The notes under the pieces are model-generated. The model was given only the letters and a program-made list of their open reading frames with translations. It was not told where the DNA came from and did no database searches. DNA of 64,000 nucleotides from an uncultured Candidatus Pelagibacter sp. (GTDB taxonomy: Bacteria; Pseudomonadota; Alphaproteobacteria; Pelagibacterales; Pelagibacteraceae): positions 88,027 to 152,026 of the forward strand of contig CAJQSX010000023.1 of NCBI GenBank assembly GCA_905616465.1, in the 5' to 3' direction. The position numbers were made by a program, and so were the translations under genes. Positions 51,201-63,697 of the stretch are shown here, in pieces. The first letter of the stretch is position 1, and every line of letters starts with the position of its first letter.

Positions 51201-52289
51201 GCAGGATCAAAACTTGATTTTGATACTATTAATAAATTATCAATTAATGATGTGTTTAAAATCACAGTAGGCAATGTGAAAGACGAAGCAACACTTAATC
51301 AATTAAAAGAACAGTACAATGAAGCAATGCATGATATTACTGAAAGATTTGAAGATAAAGTGTTAAAAATTAGAAGTGGTGATGATCTGCTACCAAGTGT
51401 AATGAAAATGGTTAAAGTATTTGTTGCAATAAGAAGAAGATTAAGAGCTGGTGATAAAATGTCAGGAAGACATGGAAACAAAGGTGTAGTTAGTAAAATC
51501 GTTCCGGTGGAAGATATGCCTTATAGAGAAGATGGTAGACCTGTCGATATAGTATTAAATCCTCTTGGTGTTCCTAGCCGTATGAATGTAGGGCAAATCT
51601 TAGAAACCCATTTAGGATGGGCTTGTAAAGAATTTGGTGAAGAAGTTAAAAGACTAGTTAATGAAAATAATAAAAAGCTAGAAAAGACAGAAAAAATTTC
51701 AAAATTTTTGAAATCAGTTTATGGAGAAGAAATATTTAATGAAAAAGTTGAAAAGTTAAGCAAAACAGAATTTAGAGATTTGTGTGAAAATCTTCAGGAT
51801 GGTATAGCAATTTCTACGCCAGTCTTTGATGGTGCAAAAGAAAAAGATGTAACTGAAATGTTAGAACTAGCTAATTTACCTAAATCTGGACAAACATATT
51901 TATGGGATGGTAGAACGGGCGAAAGATTTGATAGACCAGTGACAGTGGGTATAATTTATATGTTAAAACTTCATCATCTAGTAGAAGATAAAATCCATGC
52001 AAGATCAACAGGGCCTTATAGTTTAGTTACTCAACAACCACTTGGTGGTAAGGCTCAATTAGGTGGTCAAAGAGTTGGTGAAATGGAAGTTTGGGCACTA
52101 GAGGCGTATGGAGCTTCATACACACTACAAGAAATATTAACTGTTAAATCTGATGATGTGGCTGGTCGTGTTAAAGTATACGAAACTATCGTTAAGGGTG
52201 AAGAAAATTTTGAGTCTGGTATTCCAGAGTCATTCAATGTTTTAGTAAAAGAAATCAAGTCATTAGCATTAAACGTGGAGCTTAACTAG
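48201..52289 (+). CDS. rpoB: DNA-directed RNA polymerase beta subunit
   Basis: Full-length Rpo[46 protein letters not shown]. Confidence 0.99.
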   Translation: MQISFTEKKNVRKSFGKLKESLSIPNLIEVQKNSYEELTVFNPDAELTKGFDRVFKSIFPIEDLNDKATLEYLSYRLDKPKFDVEECIARGLTYSSALKCTLRLVVYEINQENNTKDILSAKEQEVYMGEVPMMTPSGTFITNGVQRVVVNQMHRSPGVFFDHDKGKTHASGKLLFNARVIPNRGSWLDLEYDVKDFLYFKIDRKKKILTSTLLLALGYTKPDIADEYYGKEQYTFDPKTEKWKTKFNSENYKTKNFSEEVIDEKTGKIVIKLGEKISYLNAKKLSSDGLKNILVSRESLYGKFLHRDIKVNDEDEGTFKIGTELNDAVIQEILDANINSLEISITSSINKGPYLLTTMLNDKNNTKEDAITEIYKMLRPGEPPTIEIATTIFNNLFFSSDRYDLSDVGRVKMNSRLNLECSDRITILRNEDIIAIVHKMLDLRDGKDDVDDIDHLGNRRVRSVGELVENQARIGVYRMERAIKEKMTTLDVESAMPQDLINAKPLTVALKDFFASSQLSQFMDQTNPLSEITHKRRVSALGPGGLTRERAGFEVRDVHPTHYGRICPIETPEGPNIGLINSLSTYAKINKYGFIESPYRRVKDKVVLQDKIEYLSAIEETKFTIAQANTKLDKNGKITEELVSCRHNLNFLLAKPETIDYIDVSPKQLVSVAASLIPFLENDDGNRALMGSNMMRQAVPLLKPEAPLVGTGIESDVALDSGVTIVAKRDGVVDKIDGKRIVVKVTEETDFTKSTVDIYNLQKFKRSNQNTCINQKPLVRVGDKVKSGDIIADGPSTKLGELALGKNVTVAFMPWQGYNFEDSILISERCVTDDVFTSIHIVEYEIMARDTKLGEEEITRDIPNVNEEALKNLDESGIVYIGAEVNAGDILVGKVTPKGDSASGPEEKLLRSIFGEKAIDVTDTSLKMSRGSSGTVVDVKVFNRHGIEKDERSITIERAEIEEVQQDKIVEEEILERSIKQRALQILSGASLAKKIRDIEAGSKLDFDTINKLSINDVFKITVGNVKDEATLNQLKEQYNEAMHDITERFEDKVLKIRSGDDLLPSVMKMVKVFVAIRRRLRAGDKMSGRHGNKGVVSKIVPVEDMPYREDGRPVDIVLNPLGVPSRMNVGQILETHLGWACKEFGEEVKRLVNENNKKLEKTEKISKFLKSVYGEEIFNEKVEKLSKTEFRDLCENLQDGIAISTPVFDGAKEKDVTEMLELANLPKSGQTYLWDGRTGERFDRPVTVGIIYMLKLHHLVEDKIHARSTGPYSLVTQQPLGGKAQLGGQRVGEMEVWALEAYGASYTLQEILTVKSDDVAGRVKVYETIVKGEENFESGIPESFNVLVKEIKSLALNVELN

Positions 52290-52291
52290 TT

Positions 52292-55200
52292 ATGTCTAAA
52301 GAATTAACAGAACTTTTTAAAGATAATGAAATTTCAGAAGCACAAAATTTTAGTAGTATTAAGATTTCTTTAGCAAGCCCAGAAAAAATTAAATCTTGGA
52401 CCTATGGTGAAATAAAAAAGCCAGAAACAATTAATTACAGAACTTTTAGACCTGAAAAAGATGGTTTATTTTGTGCAAGAATATTTGGACCAATAAAAGA
52501 CTACGAATGTTTATGTGGAAAATACAAGCGTATGAAGTTTAGAGGAATTATTTGTGAAAAGTGTGGAGTTGAAGTTACAAAATCTAATGTACGAAGAGAA
52601 AGAATGGGGCACATTAATCTTGCAACTCCAGTTGCTCATATTTGGTTTTTAAAATCTTTACCAAGTAGAATCGCCTTAGCGGTTGACATGAAGCTGAAAG
52701 AAATAGAAAAAGTTTTATATTTTGAAAATTTTATAATCATAGAACCAGGTTTAACAGGACTTCAAAAAAACCAACTTCTTAATGAAGAGGAGCTAGCAAA
52801 ATATCAAGAAGAATTTGGTGATGAATCTTTTACAGCAGGAATTGGTGCAGAGGCTGTTTTAGAAATGCTCAAAAATCTTGATTTAGAGCTAGAAAGAAAA
52901 AATTTAATTAACTTTATCAAAGAAACTAAATCTAAAGTAAATGAAGAAAGATCAATTAAAAGATTAAAATTGATTGAATCATTTATTGATACGGGTCAAA
53001 AACCTGAATGGATGATCTTAACTGTTGTACCGGTTATTCCACCCGAACTAAGACCTTTAGTACCTTTAGATGGTGGAAGATTTGCTACATCAGATCTAAA
53101 TGATTTATATAGAAGAGTAATTAATAGAAATAATCGACTTAGAAGATTGATGGATCTAAAAGCTCCAGATATCATCGTTAGAAATGAAAAAAGAATGCTT
53201 CAAGAGTCGGTTGATGCATTATTTGATAATGGAAGACGTGGCAGAGTTATTACTGGTACTGGTAAAAGACCATTAAAATCTTTAGCGGAGATGCTTAAAG
53301 GTAAGCAAGGTAGATTTAGGCAGAACTTATTAGGTAAGCGTGTTGATTATTCAGGTAGATCCGTAATTATTGTGGGACCTGATTTAAAACTGCATCAGTG
53401 TGGGCTACCAAAAAAAATGGCATTAGAGTTATTCAAGCCATTTTTATATGCAAGACTTAATAAACTTGGTTTAGCTTCAACAATTAAACAGGCTAAAAAA
53501 ATTGTGGAAAAAGAGACTAACGCAGTTTGGGATGCTTTAGAGTTAATTGTTAGAGAGCATCCGGTATTACTTAATAGGGCTCCAACTCTTCACAGATTAG
53601 GATTTCAAGCTTTTGAACCAAAATTAATCGAAGGTGATGCTATTGAATTACATCCATTAACGTGTGCCGCATTCAACGCTGATTTTGACGGTGATCAAAT
53701 GGCAGTTCATGTTCCATTAAGTCTAGAAGCTCAATTAGAAGCACGTATATTAATGCTTTCAACAAATAATATTTTATCTCCTTCTAATGGAAAACCTATC
53801 ATTGTTCCAAGTCAGGATATGATTTTAGGAATCTATTATTTATCATTAGAGCCGTTAACTGACAAACCTGCTGGATATTTTCTCGATGCCGATGAAATAG
53901 AATTTGCCTTATCCTCTGGTCAAATAAATGTCCACAATACTATAATCTCAAGATTTGAGACTGTTGATGAGGCGGGAAATAAAAAATTTGAAAAATATAC
54001 TTCAACTGCTGGCATATTTTTATTAGCCAATTTGCTACCAAAGAATAAAGATATTAAGTTTTCTTTGATAGACAGATTGTTACCAAAAAAAGTTGTTTCA
54101 GAAATAATTGATATGGTGTTTAGATTTTGTGGCCAAAAGGCTACTGTCATATTTTGTGATAAATTAAAAGATTTAGGTTTTAAACATGCTTTTAAAGCTG
54201 GAATTTCATTTGGTAAAGATGATCTGGTTATCCCTGAGAGTAAAACTCGATTAATTGATGATACTAAAAAATTAATTGCAGATTATGAAACTCAATACTC
54301 AGAGGGCTTAATTACCAGAGGTGAAAAATATAATAAAGTCATCGATGCTTGGTCAAAATGTACTGACCGTGTTGCCGCTGAAATGATGAAGGGTATCTCT
54401 GCTACCGAAAAGACTCCTGAAGGATTAAAAATTAATTCGGTATTTATGATGGCTGATAGTGGCGCAAGAGGTTCGGCTGCTCAAATGAAGCAATTGGCTG
54501 GAATGAGAGGTTTAATTGCAAAACCTTCTGGAGAAATTATTGAAAGTCCAATTATATCAAATTTTAAAGAAGGATTAACTGCGCTAGAATATTTTAATTC
54601 TACCCACGGCGCCAGAAAAGGCCTTGCTGATACAGCTTTAAAAACAGCAAGCTCAGGATATTTAACAAGAAGGCTTTGTGATGTTGCTCAAGATTTAACT
54701 ATTACAAAAACAAAATGTGAAAAACCTGGATTTATTGAAATATCAGAAATTTTAGAGGGTGGTAATGTTGTTGTAAGTTTATCTGAAAGAGCTTTAGGCA
54801 GAGTAACTGCCACAGACGCTAAAAATCCAATTAATGGGGACATTATTATTAAAAAATTATCAATGATTGATGAGGCAGCTTGTGATCAAATCGATGCGGC
54901 TGGAATTAAATCTATTAAAGTATTTTCAGTAATGACCTGTAGTTCTAAAGAAGGTGTGTGTGCCACTTGTTACGGAAGAGATTTATCGAGAGGTAAAATA
55001 GTTCATGTAGGTGAGGCAATAGGTATGATTTCCGCTCAATCAATTGGTGAACCAGGTACCCAATTAACAATGAGAACATTCCATGTTGGTGGTACCGCAT
55101 CAGTTAAACAGGAATCACAAATTGTAACTAAAAATGCAGGAATTTTAAAAATTATAAACTCAAATATCTTAGAAGACTCTAAGAAAAAATTAATTGTTAT

Positions 55201-56455
55201 GGGAAGAAACACACAATTATCAATTGAAGATGATAATGGAACCCAAGTAGCGGTCTACAAAGTAGGGTACGGATCAAAATTATTTTTTAATAATGGTGAT
55301 AATATTAAAGCAAATACAAAAATTTGTGAATGGGATCCATATACAACACCTGTTATTGCTGAAAAAAGTGGAATTGCAAGCTATGTTGATCTAATAGATG
55401 GTCTTACAATTCAAGAAACGACTGATGATGCAACTGGTATATCATCTAAATCAGTTATTGACTGGAGATCTCAATCAAAAAGTAGCGACTTAAAACCAAG
55501 AATTACTTTAAGAGATGAAAAAGGAAATATAATAAAAAAAGCAGATGATAATGAGGCAAGATACTATTTAGTACCAGATTCAATTTTATCAATAAAAGAT
55601 GGACAAAAAGTTTCAGCAGGAGACGTTATTGCGAGACTTCCAAAAGAAACGACTAAAACAAAAGATATTACGGGAGGTCTACCTAGAGTTGCGGAATTAT
55701 TTGAAGCAAGAAAAGCTAAAGATAGTGCAATTATAGCTGAGAATGATGGGCAAGTAGTTTTCGGTAAAGAGGTAAGGGGTAAACAAAAAGTTTCAATTGT
55801 ACCAGAAGATGGTTCTGATCCATCTAATTATTTAATTCCCAAAGGTAAACACATAAATTTTAATCAGGGAGAAAGAATCAAAAAAGGAGAATATTTATTA
55901 GATGGTCAACCTTTGCCACACGACATTTTAAGAATTATGGGTGTTAAAGATTTAACGGAATATTTTGTAAATCAAGTTCAAGAAGTTTATAGATTACAAG
56001 GAGTTATTATAAACGATAAACACATAGAAACAATTTTAAGACAAATGCTGAAAAAAGTTGAAGTGAAGATTCCAGGAGATTCATCTTATTTACCAGGTGA
56101 AATTGTTGATAAAATCAAATTTGATACCAATAATGAAAATCTTAAAGCTGAAGGTAAAACACTAGCGGTAGGTGAAAGAGTGCTTATGGGTATTACTAAA
56201 GCATCCTTACAAACAGAGTCGTTTATCTCAGCTGCATCATTCCAGGAAACAACCAGAGTTCTTACAGATGCTGCAATAAAAGGCAAAGTTGATCCATTAA
56301 AAGGTCTTAAAGAAAATGTTATAGTGGGTAGATTAGTACCTGCTGGAACTGGACACATTAAGAACAAATGGAATAAAAAAGCTCTCGAAGATGACAATAA
56401 ATTCTTATCAGATCGAGAAAAAATTGAATCGACTGAAACTCCAGTAAATCAATAA
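52292..56455 (+). CDS. rpoC: DNA-directed RNA polymerase beta' subunit
   Basis: [39 protein letters not shown] zinc ribbon. Confidence 0.99.
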   Translation: MSKELTELFKDNEISEAQNFSSIKISLASPEKIKSWTYGEIKKPETINYRTFRPEKDGLFCARIFGPIKDYECLCGKYKRMKFRGIICEKCGVEVTKSNVRRERMGHINLATPVAHIWFLKSLPSRIALAVDMKLKEIEKVLYFENFIIIEPGLTGLQKNQLLNEEELAKYQEEFGDESFTAGIGAEAVLEMLKNLDLELERKNLINFIKETKSKVNEERSIKRLKLIESFIDTGQKPEWMILTVVPVIPPELRPLVPLDGGRFATSDLNDLYRRVINRNNRLRRLMDLKAPDIIVRNEKRMLQESVDALFDNGRRGRVITGTGKRPLKSLAEMLKGKQGRFRQNLLGKRVDYSGRSVIIVGPDLKLHQCGLPKKMALELFKPFLYARLNKLGLASTIKQAKKIVEKETNAVWDALELIVREHPVLLNRAPTLHRLGFQAFEPKLIEGDAIELHPLTCAAFNADFDGDQMAVHVPLSLEAQLEARILMLSTNNILSPSNGKPIIVPSQDMILGIYYLSLEPLTDKPAGYFLDADEIEFALSSGQINVHNTIISRFETVDEAGNKKFEKYTSTAGIFLLANLLPKNKDIKFSLIDRLLPKKVVSEIIDMVFRFCGQKATVIFCDKLKDLGFKHAFKAGISFGKDDLVIPESKTRLIDDTKKLIADYETQYSEGLITRGEKYNKVIDAWSKCTDRVAAEMMKGISATEKTPEGLKINSVFMMADSGARGSAAQMKQLAGMRGLIAKPSGEIIESPIISNFKEGLTALEYFNSTHGARKGLADTALKTASSGYLTRRLCDVAQDLTITKTKCEKPGFIEISEILEGGNVVVSLSERALGRVTATDAKNPINGDIIIKKLSMIDEAACDQIDAAGIKSIKVFSVMTCSSKEGVCATCYGRDLSRGKIVHVGEAIGMISAQSIGEPGTQLTMRTFHVGGTASVKQESQIVTKNAGILKIINSNILEDSKKKLIVMGRNTQLSIEDDNGTQVAVYKVGYGSKLFFNNGDNIKANTKICEWDPYTTPVIAEKSGIASYVDLIDGLTIQETTDDATGISSKSVIDWRSQSKSSDLKPRITLRDEKGNIIKKADDNEARYYLVPDSILSIKDGQKVSAGDVIARLPKETTKTKDITGGLPRVAELFEARKAKDSAIIAENDGQVVFGKEVRGKQKVSIVPEDGSDPSNYLIPKGKHINFNQGERIKKGEYLLDGQPLPHDILRIMGVKDLTEYFVNQVQEVYRLQGVIINDKHIETILRQMLKKVEVKIPGDSSYLPGEIVDKIKFDTNNENLKAEGKTLAVGERVLMGITKASLQTESFISAASFQETTRVLTDAAIKGKVDPLKGLKENVIVGRLVPAGTGHIKNKWNKKALEDDNKFLSDREKIESTETPVNQ

Positions 56456-56457
56456 AA

Positions 56458-56484
56458 ACTAACTATAATTTCATAGTTTTAGTT
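56458..56484 (+). terminator. Imperfect hairpin after rpoC
   Basis: AACTAACTAT-AATTTC-ATAGTTTTAGTTT inverted repeat with short T run. Confidence 0.45.
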
Positions 56485-56511
56485 TGACAAAGTCAAATTA
56501 ATTAGTATTTT
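56484..56511 (+). promoter_or_regulatory. Candidate promoter for the str (rpsL-rpsG-fusA) operon
   Basis: TTGACA (56484-56489), 16-nt spacer, TATTTT (56506-56511). Confidence 0.5.
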
Positions 56512-56585
56512 GGCGGTGTTTTTGGTTGGAATGTAGTGTTAAGCTTATGCACTAAACGCTGCCACAAATAACCTGCCAGTTATTT
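56511..56585 (+). promoter_or_regulatory. Structured 5' leader upstream of rpsL
   Basis: Stem TGGCGGTGTTT (56511-56521)/AAACGCTGCCA (56554-56564) with two G-U pairs, inner AGTG/CACT, second hairpin AAATAAC (56566-56572)/GTTATTT (56579-56585). Confidence 0.55.
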
Positions 56586-56621
56586 TCTTTCAAAAACTTA
56601 TTAAATATAAAATTTAAAATT

Positions 56622-56993
56622 ATGCCAACTATTAACCAGTTGTTAAAAAATAAAAGAATTAAACAAACTAAAAGGAATAAAGTTCCTGCTTTGGAGAAAC
56701 AACCTTTAAAAAGAGGTGTGTGTATAAAAGTTTATACAACTACTCCAAAAAAACCTAATTCAGCATTAAGAAAAGTAGCAAGAGTAAGATTGTCAAATGG
56801 TTTTGAAGTTACTGCATATATTCCTGGTGAAGGTCATAATCTTCAAGAACACTCAGTAGTTTTAATTAGAGGTGGTAGGGTTAAAGATTTACCTGGCGTT
56901 CGTTATCATATCTTAAGAGGTAATCTAGACACTCAAGGTGTAGCGAACAGAAAAAAAAGAAGATCTCTGTATGGAACAAAAAAAGGTAAATAA
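56622..56993 (+). CDS. rpsL: 30S ribosomal protein S12
   Basis: [10 protein letters not shown]..., [36 protein letters not shown]. Confidence 0.99.
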   Translation: MPTINQLLKNKRIKQTKRNKVPALEKQPLKRGVCIKVYTTTPKKPNSALRKVARVRLSNGFEVTAYIPGEGHNLQEHSVVLIRGGRVKDLPGVRYHILRGNLDTQGVANRKKRRSLYGTKKGK

Positions 56994-57463
56994 TGTCTAG
57001 AAAAAAAACCCAACCAAAAAAAAATGTTGTTCCAGATCCTAAATTTAATTCAACAATAATCCCTAAATTAATAAATAACATTATGTACGATGGTAAAAGG
57101 GGCGTTGCTGCAAAAATAGTTTACGATGCTATTGATAAAATTAAAACAAAATCAAAAGATGAGCCAATAAATATTTTTAATGAAGCTATCAACAACATCA
57201 AACCTACAGTAGAAGTTAGATCAAGAAGAGTGGGCGGTGCAACTTACCAGGTGCCTATCGAGGTTAAAAGTAAAAGAGCTCAAGCTTTAGCAATCAGGTG
57301 GCTAGTAGATTCTGCAAGAAAAAGAAAAGATAAACATATGTCAGATAAAATTTTTAATGAACTGTTTGATGCTTATGAAAAAAAGGGTGCTGCAGTAAAA
57401 AAAAGAGAGGATGTGCATAAAATGGCTGAGTCTAACAAAGCTTTTGCACATTTTAGGTGGTAA
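56993..57463 (+). CDS. rpsG: 30S ribosomal protein S7
   Basis: EVRSRRVGGATYQVPIEV, AHFRW C-terminus. Confidence 0.98.
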   Translation: MSRKKTQPKKNVVPDPKFNSTIIPKLINNIMYDGKRGVAAKIVYDAIDKIKTKSKDEPINIFNEAINNIKPTVEVRSRRVGGATYQVPIEVKSKRAQALAIRWLVDSARKRKDKHMSDKIFNELFDAYEKKGAAVKKREDVHKMAESNKAFAHFRW

Positions 57464-57469
57464 AAAATT

Positions 57470-59548
57470 ATGCCTAGAATTCATACATTAGATAAGTATA
57501 GAAATATCGGGATTATGGCTCACATTGATGCTGGAAAAACGACCACTACAGAAAGAATTTTATATTACACAGGAAAAAGTCATAAAATTGGTGAAGTCCA
57601 CGATGGCGCTGCAACAATGGATTGGATGGAGCAGGAACAAGAAAGAGGTATTACAATTACTTCTGCCGCAACCACTTGTTTCTGGAACGATCATAGAATT
57701 AATATCATTGATACACCGGGTCACGTAGATTTTACAATTGAGGTTGAGAGATCACTAAAAGTTTTAGATGGCGCTGTATGCGTTTTTGATGGTGTTGCTG
57801 GTGTCGAACCTCAATCAGAAACTGTTTGGAGACAAGCAGACAAATATAAAGTTCCTAGAATTTGTTTTGTTAATAAATTAGATAGAACTGGTGCAGACTT
57901 TTTTAGATGTGTAGATATGATTAGAGATAGACTTGGCTGCAAACCTTTACCAATACAAATACCAATTGGGATTGAAGCCTCACTTTCAGGCGTTGTTGAT
58001 TTGGTTAAAATGAAGGCACAAGTTTGGAAGAATGAAGCATTAGGTGCTGAGTGGGAATACAAAGAAATTCCTGATGATTTAAAAGAAATATCTCAAAAAT
58101 ATAGAACAGAATTAGTAGAAATGGCTGTGGAACAAGATGAAAAGCTAATGGAAGCTTATTTGAATGGAGATGAGATTAAAGAAGAAGACCTTGTTAGATG
58201 TATAAGAAAAGGAACATTAAATTTTAGCTTTGTTCCAATTACTACTGGCTCTGCTTTTAAAAACAAAGGTGTACAACCCTTACTTGATGCTACAATAAAT
58301 TATTTACCGAGCCCAATTGATATTGGATCTATTAAAGGAACAAAACCTGGTTCTGAAGATGAGATGGAAATGAAATTTGAAGATAGTCAGCCTTTTTCAG
58401 CATTAGCATTTAAAGTAGCTAACGATCCTTTTGTAGGTTCTCTAACATTTATAAGAATTTACTCTGGTACTATCAAAACTGGAACAGGAATTTATAATTC
58501 ATCTAAGGAAAAAGAAGAAAGAGTTGGAAGAATGTTATTAATGCATGCTAATTCAAGAGAAGATATTAAAGAGGCAAATGCTGGAGATATAGTGGCTTTA
58601 GCTGGTTTAAAATATACCATAACTGGTCACACTTTATGTGATGAGGATAAACCTATTTTATTAGAACCCATGGATTTCCCCGATCCTGTAATCGAAATTG
58701 CTGTTGAGCCTAAAACAAAAGCAGACCAAGAAAAAATGGGTGAAGCATTAGGTAGACTTGCAAAAGAAGATCCGTCATTCAGAGTAACCTCTGATGAAGA
58801 ATCTGGTCAAACAATTATAAAAGGAATGGGAGAGCTTCATTTAGATATTATTGTTGATCGAATGAAAAGAGAATTTAATGTTGAGGCAAATGTTGGGGCG
58901 CCCCAAGTAGCTTACAGAGAAACATTAGAAAATGCTTCCGAAGTAGAATACATACATAAGAAACAAAGTGGAGGAGCTGGTCAATTTGCAAAAGTTAAGT
59001 TACTAGTTGAACCTCAAGAGCCAGGTGCTGGTAGATCTGTTGAAAGTAAAATTAAAGGTGGTTCAATTCCTAAAGAATTTATTCCAGGTGTTGAAAAAGG
59101 AATAGAAACCGTTTCAGACAACGGAATTCTTTGTGGATTTCCAATGATAGATTTTAAAGTAACAATTTTAGATGGATTACACCATGATGTTGACTCAAGT
59201 GTACTTGCTTTTGAACTCGCTAGTAGAGCTTGCTTTAAAGAAGCTTGTACCAAAGGTACTTTAAAATTATTAGAACCAATTATGAGAGTTGAAGTTGTAA
59301 CACCTGAAGATTATATGGGTGATGTCATTGGAGATCTCAATAGCAGAAGAGGTCAAATTAGCACTCAAGAACAAAGAGGTAATGCAACTGTAATTACAGC
59401 AATGGTACCACTTGCCAATATGTTTGGGTATATAAATAGTTTAAGATCGATGTCTCAAGGTAGAGCTCAATATTCAATGTTTTTTGATCATTATTCGAAA
59501 GTACCTCAGAATGTTCAAGACGAAGTAACTAAAAAGATTGCTGGTTAA
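57470..59548 (+). CDS. fusA: Elongation factor G
   Basis: [36 protein letters not shown]. Confidence 0.99.
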   Translation: MPRIHTLDKYRNIGIMAHIDAGKTTTTERILYYTGKSHKIGEVHDGAATMDWMEQEQERGITITSAATTCFWNDHRINIIDTPGHVDFTIEVERSLKVLDGAVCVFDGVAGVEPQSETVWRQADKYKVPRICFVNKLDRTGADFFRCVDMIRDRLGCKPLPIQIPIGIEASLSGVVDLVKMKAQVWKNEALGAEWEYKEIPDDLKEISQKYRTELVEMAVEQDEKLMEAYLNGDEIKEEDLVRCIRKGTLNFSFVPITTGSAFKNKGVQPLLDATINYLPSPIDIGSIKGTKPGSEDEMEMKFEDSQPFSALAFKVANDPFVGSLTFIRIYSGTIKTGTGIYNSSKEKEERVGRMLLMHANSREDIKEANAGDIVALAGLKYTITGHTLCDEDKPILLEPMDFPDPVIEIAVEPKTKADQEKMGEALGRLAKEDPSFRVTSDEESGQTIIKGMGELHLDIIVDRMKREFNVEANVGAPQVAYRETLENASEVEYIHKKQSGGAGQFAKVKLLVEPQEPGAGRSVESKIKGGSIPKEFIPGVEKGIETVSDNGILCGFPMIDFKVTILDGLHHDVDSSVLAFELASRACFKEACTKGTLKLLEPIMRVEVVTPEDYMGDVIGDLNSRRGQISTQEQRGNATVITAMVPLANMFGYINSLRSMSQGRAQYSMFFDHYSKVPQNVQDEVTKKIAG

Positions 59549-59550
59549 AT

Positions 59551-59859
59551 ATGGATAAACAAAACATTAGAATTAAACTAAGGGCTTATGATAATAAAAT
59601 TTTAGATGCGTCGACTGAAGAAATTGTTAATACAGTGAAAAGAACTGGTGCAACTATTAAAGGGCCAATTCCTTTACCTACTAAAATTGAAAGATATACC
59701 GTTTTAAAAGGTCCACATATTGATAAAAAAAGCAGAGAACAATTTGAAACAAGAACACATAAAAGATTAATAGATATAATTGAGCCAACCCCGCAAACTG
59801 TCGAGGCTTTAATGAAATTGGACTTAGCATCAGGTGTTGATGTGGAGATTAAAATTTAG
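59551..59859 (+). CDS. rpsJ: 30S ribosomal protein S10
   Basis: [43 protein letters not shown]. Confidence 0.98.
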   Translation: MDKQNIRIKLRAYDNKILDASTEEIVNTVKRTGATIKGPIPLPTKIERYTVLKGPHIDKKSREQFETRTHKRLIDIIEPTPQTVEALMKLDLASGVDVEIKI

Positions 59860-59861
59860 TT

Positions 59862-60572
59862 ATGAATGAAATAGCTTTAATAGGAAAAAAAATTGGTATG
59901 ACCAGAGAGTTTTATAAAACTGGCCAGTCAGTTCCTGTGACTGTTATCAAAATGGAAAAAGGTAGAGTGATAAGTGTAATTGAAGAAGAAAAACGTGGCT
60001 ACAAAGCTGTACAGTTAGGATTTGGTAATATTAAAAGTTCAAAGCTGACAAAAGCTATGAAGGGCATGTACGCAAAAAAAAGCACAGAAGCCAAAAAAAA
60101 ATTAAAAGAATTTAGAGTAGAAAATACTGAGAATTATAAAGAAGGTAATGAATTTGGTTTAGAAATATTTAATGAAGTTAAATTTGTGGACACCACTTCT
60201 AAAACGATTGGTAAGGGTTTTGCTGGAGCAATGAAAAGACATAATTTTGGGGGTTTAAGAGCTACTCATGGAGTTTCGGTTTCACACAGATCACACGGCT
60301 CTACAGGGCAAAGACAAGATCCAGGTAAAGTTTTTAAAGGTAAAAAAATGGCTGGTCATATGGGTGATAAACTTAGAACTATGCAAAATATTGAAATAGT
60401 TAAAGCGGATATTGAAAATGAATTACTTTATTTAAAAGGCTCAATTCCAGGCTCAAAAAATTCTGAAGTTTTGGTTAAGAAATCAGTTAAGAATATTAAT
60501 AGATTAACAATAGGTGAAAAAATTAAAGCAGCTGAAGAAGCTAAGAAAACGTTAGATAAAAAGAAAAAATAA
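59862..60572 (+). CDS. rplC: 50S ribosomal protein L3
   Basis: GKKIGMTREF, FGGLRATHGVSVSHRSHGSTGQRQDPGKVFKGKKMAGHMG. Confidence 0.98.
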   Translation: MNEIALIGKKIGMTREFYKTGQSVPVTVIKMEKGRVISVIEEEKRGYKAVQLGFGNIKSSKLTKAMKGMYAKKSTEAKKKLKEFRVENTENYKEGNEFGLEIFNEVKFVDTTSKTIGKGFAGAMKRHNFGGLRATHGVSVSHRSHGSTGQRQDPGKVFKGKKMAGHMGDKLRTMQNIEIVKADIENELLYLKGSIPGSKNSEVLVKKSVKNINRLTIGEKIKAAEEAKKTLDKKKK

Positions 60573-61195
60573 TGAAATTAGATAAATTAAGTTTAGATGG
60601 AAAAAAAAATCCTATTGAAGTTTTAGATAAAATTTTTTCAGCTAAAGTAAACAAAAAATTAGTTAGTGGAGTTTTATATAAAACTAATGCTAATTACAAA
60701 GGAAGACACGCAAAAACTAAGCAACAAAATGAGGTTTCTGGTGCAACTGCTAAAATTTACGCCCAAAAAGGAACTGGTGGAGCAAGACATGCTAGTAGAA
60801 AAGCCCCTATATTTGTTGGCGGTGGTATAGCTCATGGTCCAAAAGGTGAGCTTTCTTATAAAAAGAGAAAATTAAATAAAAGTGAGAAAAAATTAAGTAT
60901 TGCTTCATTAGTTACTGAAAAAAATAATAATAAAGATCTATTAATTTTCAGTGATTTTAATAACGAGATTAAAAAAACTAAAGAAATGAATTTAATTATC
61001 AAAAAATTTGATATTACAAATTCGCTAATAGTCTTGGATAAAAACTCAAAAGCCAAAATTGAAAAATCAGCAAGAAATATTCCAAATGTTAAGGTAACAG
61101 ATGTAAATCATTTTAGTGCCTTTGATATTGTCAAATTTAAAAAAGTAGTTTTTACAGAGAGCTCAATTAAAGAATTAGAAAAGAGATATTCATAA
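60572..61195 (+). CDS. rplD: 50S ribosomal protein L4
   Basis: GRHAKTKQQNEVSG..QKGTGGARHASRKAPIFVGGGIAHGP. Confidence 0.97.
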   Translation: MKLDKLSLDGKKNPIEVLDKIFSAKVNKKLVSGVLYKTNANYKGRHAKTKQQNEVSGATAKIYAQKGTGGARHASRKAPIFVGGGIAHGPKGELSYKKRKLNKSEKKLSIASLVTEKNNNKDLLIFSDFNNEIKKTKEMNLIIKKFDITNSLIVLDKNSKAKIEKSARNIPNVKVTDVNHFSAFDIVKFKKVVFTESSIKELEKRYS

Positions 61196-61488
61196 TGGAT
61201 AAATTGCACTTGTACGACAAAATTTTATCTCCATTAGTTACAGAAAAAACAACGATTTTATCTGAGCAAAATAAAGTAGTTTTTAAAGTACCAGCCAGTG
61301 CTAATAAAAAAAATTTAAAAACAAATATTGAAAAAATTTTTAAAGTGAATGTAACTAAAATTAATATTATTAATAAACAAAACAGAACCAAAATAACTAA
61401 AGGAAAAAAAGTTAAGGTGTCTGGTTTTAAAAAAGCAATAATAACTTTAAAAAAAGGTCAGAGCATAGATCTTACATCTGGAATTTAA
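61195..61488 (+). CDS. rplW: 50S ribosomal protein L23
   Basis: LYDKILSPLVTEKTTILSEQNKVVFKV; context. Confidence 0.96.
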   Translation: MDKLHLYDKILSPLVTEKTTILSEQNKVVFKVPASANKKNLKTNIEKIFKVNVTKINIINKQNRTKITKGKKVKVSGFKKAIITLKKGQSIDLTSGI

Positions 61489-61492
61489 CTAA

Positions 61493-62335
61493 ATGGCATT
61501 AAAAACTTTTAAACCTTACACTAAATCTACCAGAGGAACTATCCTTGTTGACAGAACTGGCCTTTGGAAAGGAAAACCTTTTAAAGCATTAGTTGAACCT
61601 AAAAATTCAATGCGTGGAAGAAACAATAATGGTCACATCACATCTAGAAATATGTCAGGTGGTGGACACAAAAAAATGTATAGACTTGTAGACTTTTATA
61701 GAAAAAAGTTTGATATGACTGCTATAGTTGAAAGAATTGAGTACGACCCTAATAGATCTTGTTATATTATGCTAGTTAAATTTGAGGATAACACCCATGC
61801 TTATTATTTAGCACCACAAAAAATTAAGGTAGGTGATAAAGTTGAAAATGGCTCAAAGAAAGAAATTAAAGTGGGTAATTGTATGCCTCTTCAAGATATA
61901 CCCGTTGGTATAAATATTCATAATGTAGAAATTCAACCAGGCGGTGGTGGTAAAATGGCAAGATCTGCTGGTACATCTGTCACTATAAGTGGTCTAGATG
62001 GTAATTATAGTTTAATTAAACTTTCTTCAGGTGAAATTAGAAAAATTGACTCAAGATCATTAGCAACTATTGGAGTTTTAAGTAATCCTGATCAAAAGAA
62101 TATTAAAATTGGAAAAGCTGGAAGATCAAGATGGCTGGGAAGAAGACCTCATACCAGGGGAGTTGTGATGAACCCAGTTGATCACCCTCACGGAGGTGGT
62201 GAAGGAAAAACTGCTGGAGGAAGACATCCCGTTTCACCTACAGGACAATCAGCTAAAGGTTTAAAAACTAGAGATAACAAACGAACTGATAGGTTTATTG
62301 TTAAGAGAAGAAATAACAGAAAGGACACTAAATAA
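61493..62335 (+). CDS. rplB: 50S ribosomal protein L2
   Basis: [32 protein letters not shown]. Confidence 0.99.
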   Translation: MALKTFKPYTKSTRGTILVDRTGLWKGKPFKALVEPKNSMRGRNNNGHITSRNMSGGGHKKMYRLVDFYRKKFDMTAIVERIEYDPNRSCYIMLVKFEDNTHAYYLAPQKIKVGDKVENGSKKEIKVGNCMPLQDIPVGINIHNVEIQPGGGGKMARSAGTSVTISGLDGNYSLIKLSSGEIRKIDSRSLATIGVLSNPDQKNIKIGKAGRSRWLGRRPHTRGVVMNPVDHPHGGGEGKTAGGRHPVSPTGQSAKGLKTRDNKRTDRFIVKRRNNRKDTK

Positions 62336-62631
62336 TGGCTAGAGCTGTATGGAAAGGTCCATTTGTTGAAGAAAGCTTAATGAAAAAAGTTGATAAATAC
62401 AAAGTTGATCCAAAAAAAATTCCAATTAAAACATGGTCAAGAAAATCAACAATAATTCCTGATTTTGTAGGTGTAAGTTTTTTAATTTATAATGGTAAAA
62501 AATTTATACCAATTACAGTTTCTGAGGATATGGTTGGTCATAAACTAGGTGAGTTTTCACCAACAAGAACTTTTTTTGGGCATACACCAGCTGATAAAAA
62601 AGCAAAACCAGCAGTAGCTGCTAAAAAATAA
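62335..62631 (+). CDS. rpsS: 30S ribosomal protein S19
   Basis: [30 protein letters not shown]. Confidence 0.98.
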   Translation: MARAVWKGPFVEESLMKKVDKYKVDPKKIPIKTWSRKSTIIPDFVGVSFLIYNGKKFIPITVSEDMVGHKLGEFSPTRTFFGHTPADKKAKPAVAAKK

Positions 62632-62633
62632 TT

Positions 62634-63032
62634 ATGAATAAGACAAAGAAAAAAAATAGAAAAAAAGTAGATACAGTAAAATCTATAAACAATAATATTA
62701 GATCGAGCGTTAGAAAGCTTAATCCTATTTTACAAGCAATTGTAGGAAAAAAAGTAGATGTAGCTATTAGAGATTTACAATTTTCTGCAAAAAGAATAAC
62801 TAAAGATATACGAAAAACAATTAGCTCAGCTATAGCAAATGCAGAGAATAACTTTCAGTATGATATAGATAACTTAATAGTTAAAGAGGCCTATTGTGGA
62901 AAAAAAGTTATTATGAAGAGATTTAGACCAAGAGCAAAAGGAAGAGCGGCTCCAATTCTTAAACCATATTCTAGTGTAACAATAATCTTATCAGAAGCAA
63001 AAAAAATGGAGAGTCATGGGACAAAAAGTTAA
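62634..63032 (+). CDS. rplV: 50S ribosomal protein L22
   Basis: RFRPRAKGRAAPILKPYSSVTIILSE. Confidence 0.96.
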   Translation: MNKTKKKNRKKVDTVKSINNNIRSSVRKLNPILQAIVGKKVDVAIRDLQFSAKRITKDIRKTISSAIANAENNFQYDIDNLIVKEAYCGKKVIMKRFRPRAKGRAAPILKPYSSVTIILSEAKKMESHGTKS

Positions 63033-63696
63033 TCCGATAGGTTTTAGATTAGGTGTCAATAGAGGGTGGGACTCTGTTTGGTATGCTAAGAAAAAAGATT
63101 TTGGTAATTATTTAATTGAAGATTTTAAAATTAGAGAATATATAAAAAAAAATGTGGTTAATTCAGGCGTATCTAAAGTTATGATAGAGAGAACTTCCAA
63201 CAAATGTTATGTTACTATTTATACATCAAGACCTGGTTTTGTAATTGGCAAAAAGGGTAGTGATATTGATAAAATTAAAAACAATCTGTCAAAATTTACA
63301 AAAAATGAAGTAACCCTAAATATTAAGGAAGTTAAAAAACCTGAGACAAATTCATATTTAGTTGCAGAAAATATTTCTCAACAGCTAGTAAAAAGAATTT
63401 CTTACAGAAGAGCAATGAAAAGAGCAATGCAGTCATGTATGAGACTAGGCGCAAAAGGTATCAAAGTTTCAATCAGTGGAAGATTGGGTGGAAATGAAAT
63501 TGCAAGAACTGAATGGTTAAGAGATGGAAGTATACCTTCACACACTTTAAGAGCCGATATAGACTATGCTGAAGCAGAAGCATTAACTACATATGGGATT
63601 ATTGGTATTAAAGTGTGGATTTATAAAGGTGAAGTATTTGCAAGAGAATTTAGTCAAGAAACTAACAAGGTGACACCAAAAGAAGGTAAAGTATAA
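63016..63696 (+). CDS. rpsC: 30S ribosomal protein S3
   Basis: [20 protein letters not shown]; overlaps rplV 3' end by 17 nt. Confidence 0.98.
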   Translation: MGQKVNPIGFRLGVNRGWDSVWYAKKKDFGNYLIEDFKIREYIKKNVVNSGVSKVMIERTSNKCYVTIYTSRPGFVIGKKGSDIDKIKNNLSKFTKNEVTLNIKEVKKPETNSYLVAENISQQLVKRISYRRAMKRAMQSCMRLGAKGIKVSISGRLGGNEIARTEWLRDGSIPSHTLRADIDYAEAEALTTYGIIGIKVWIYKGEVFAREFSQETNKVTPKEGKV

Positions 63697-63697
63697 T

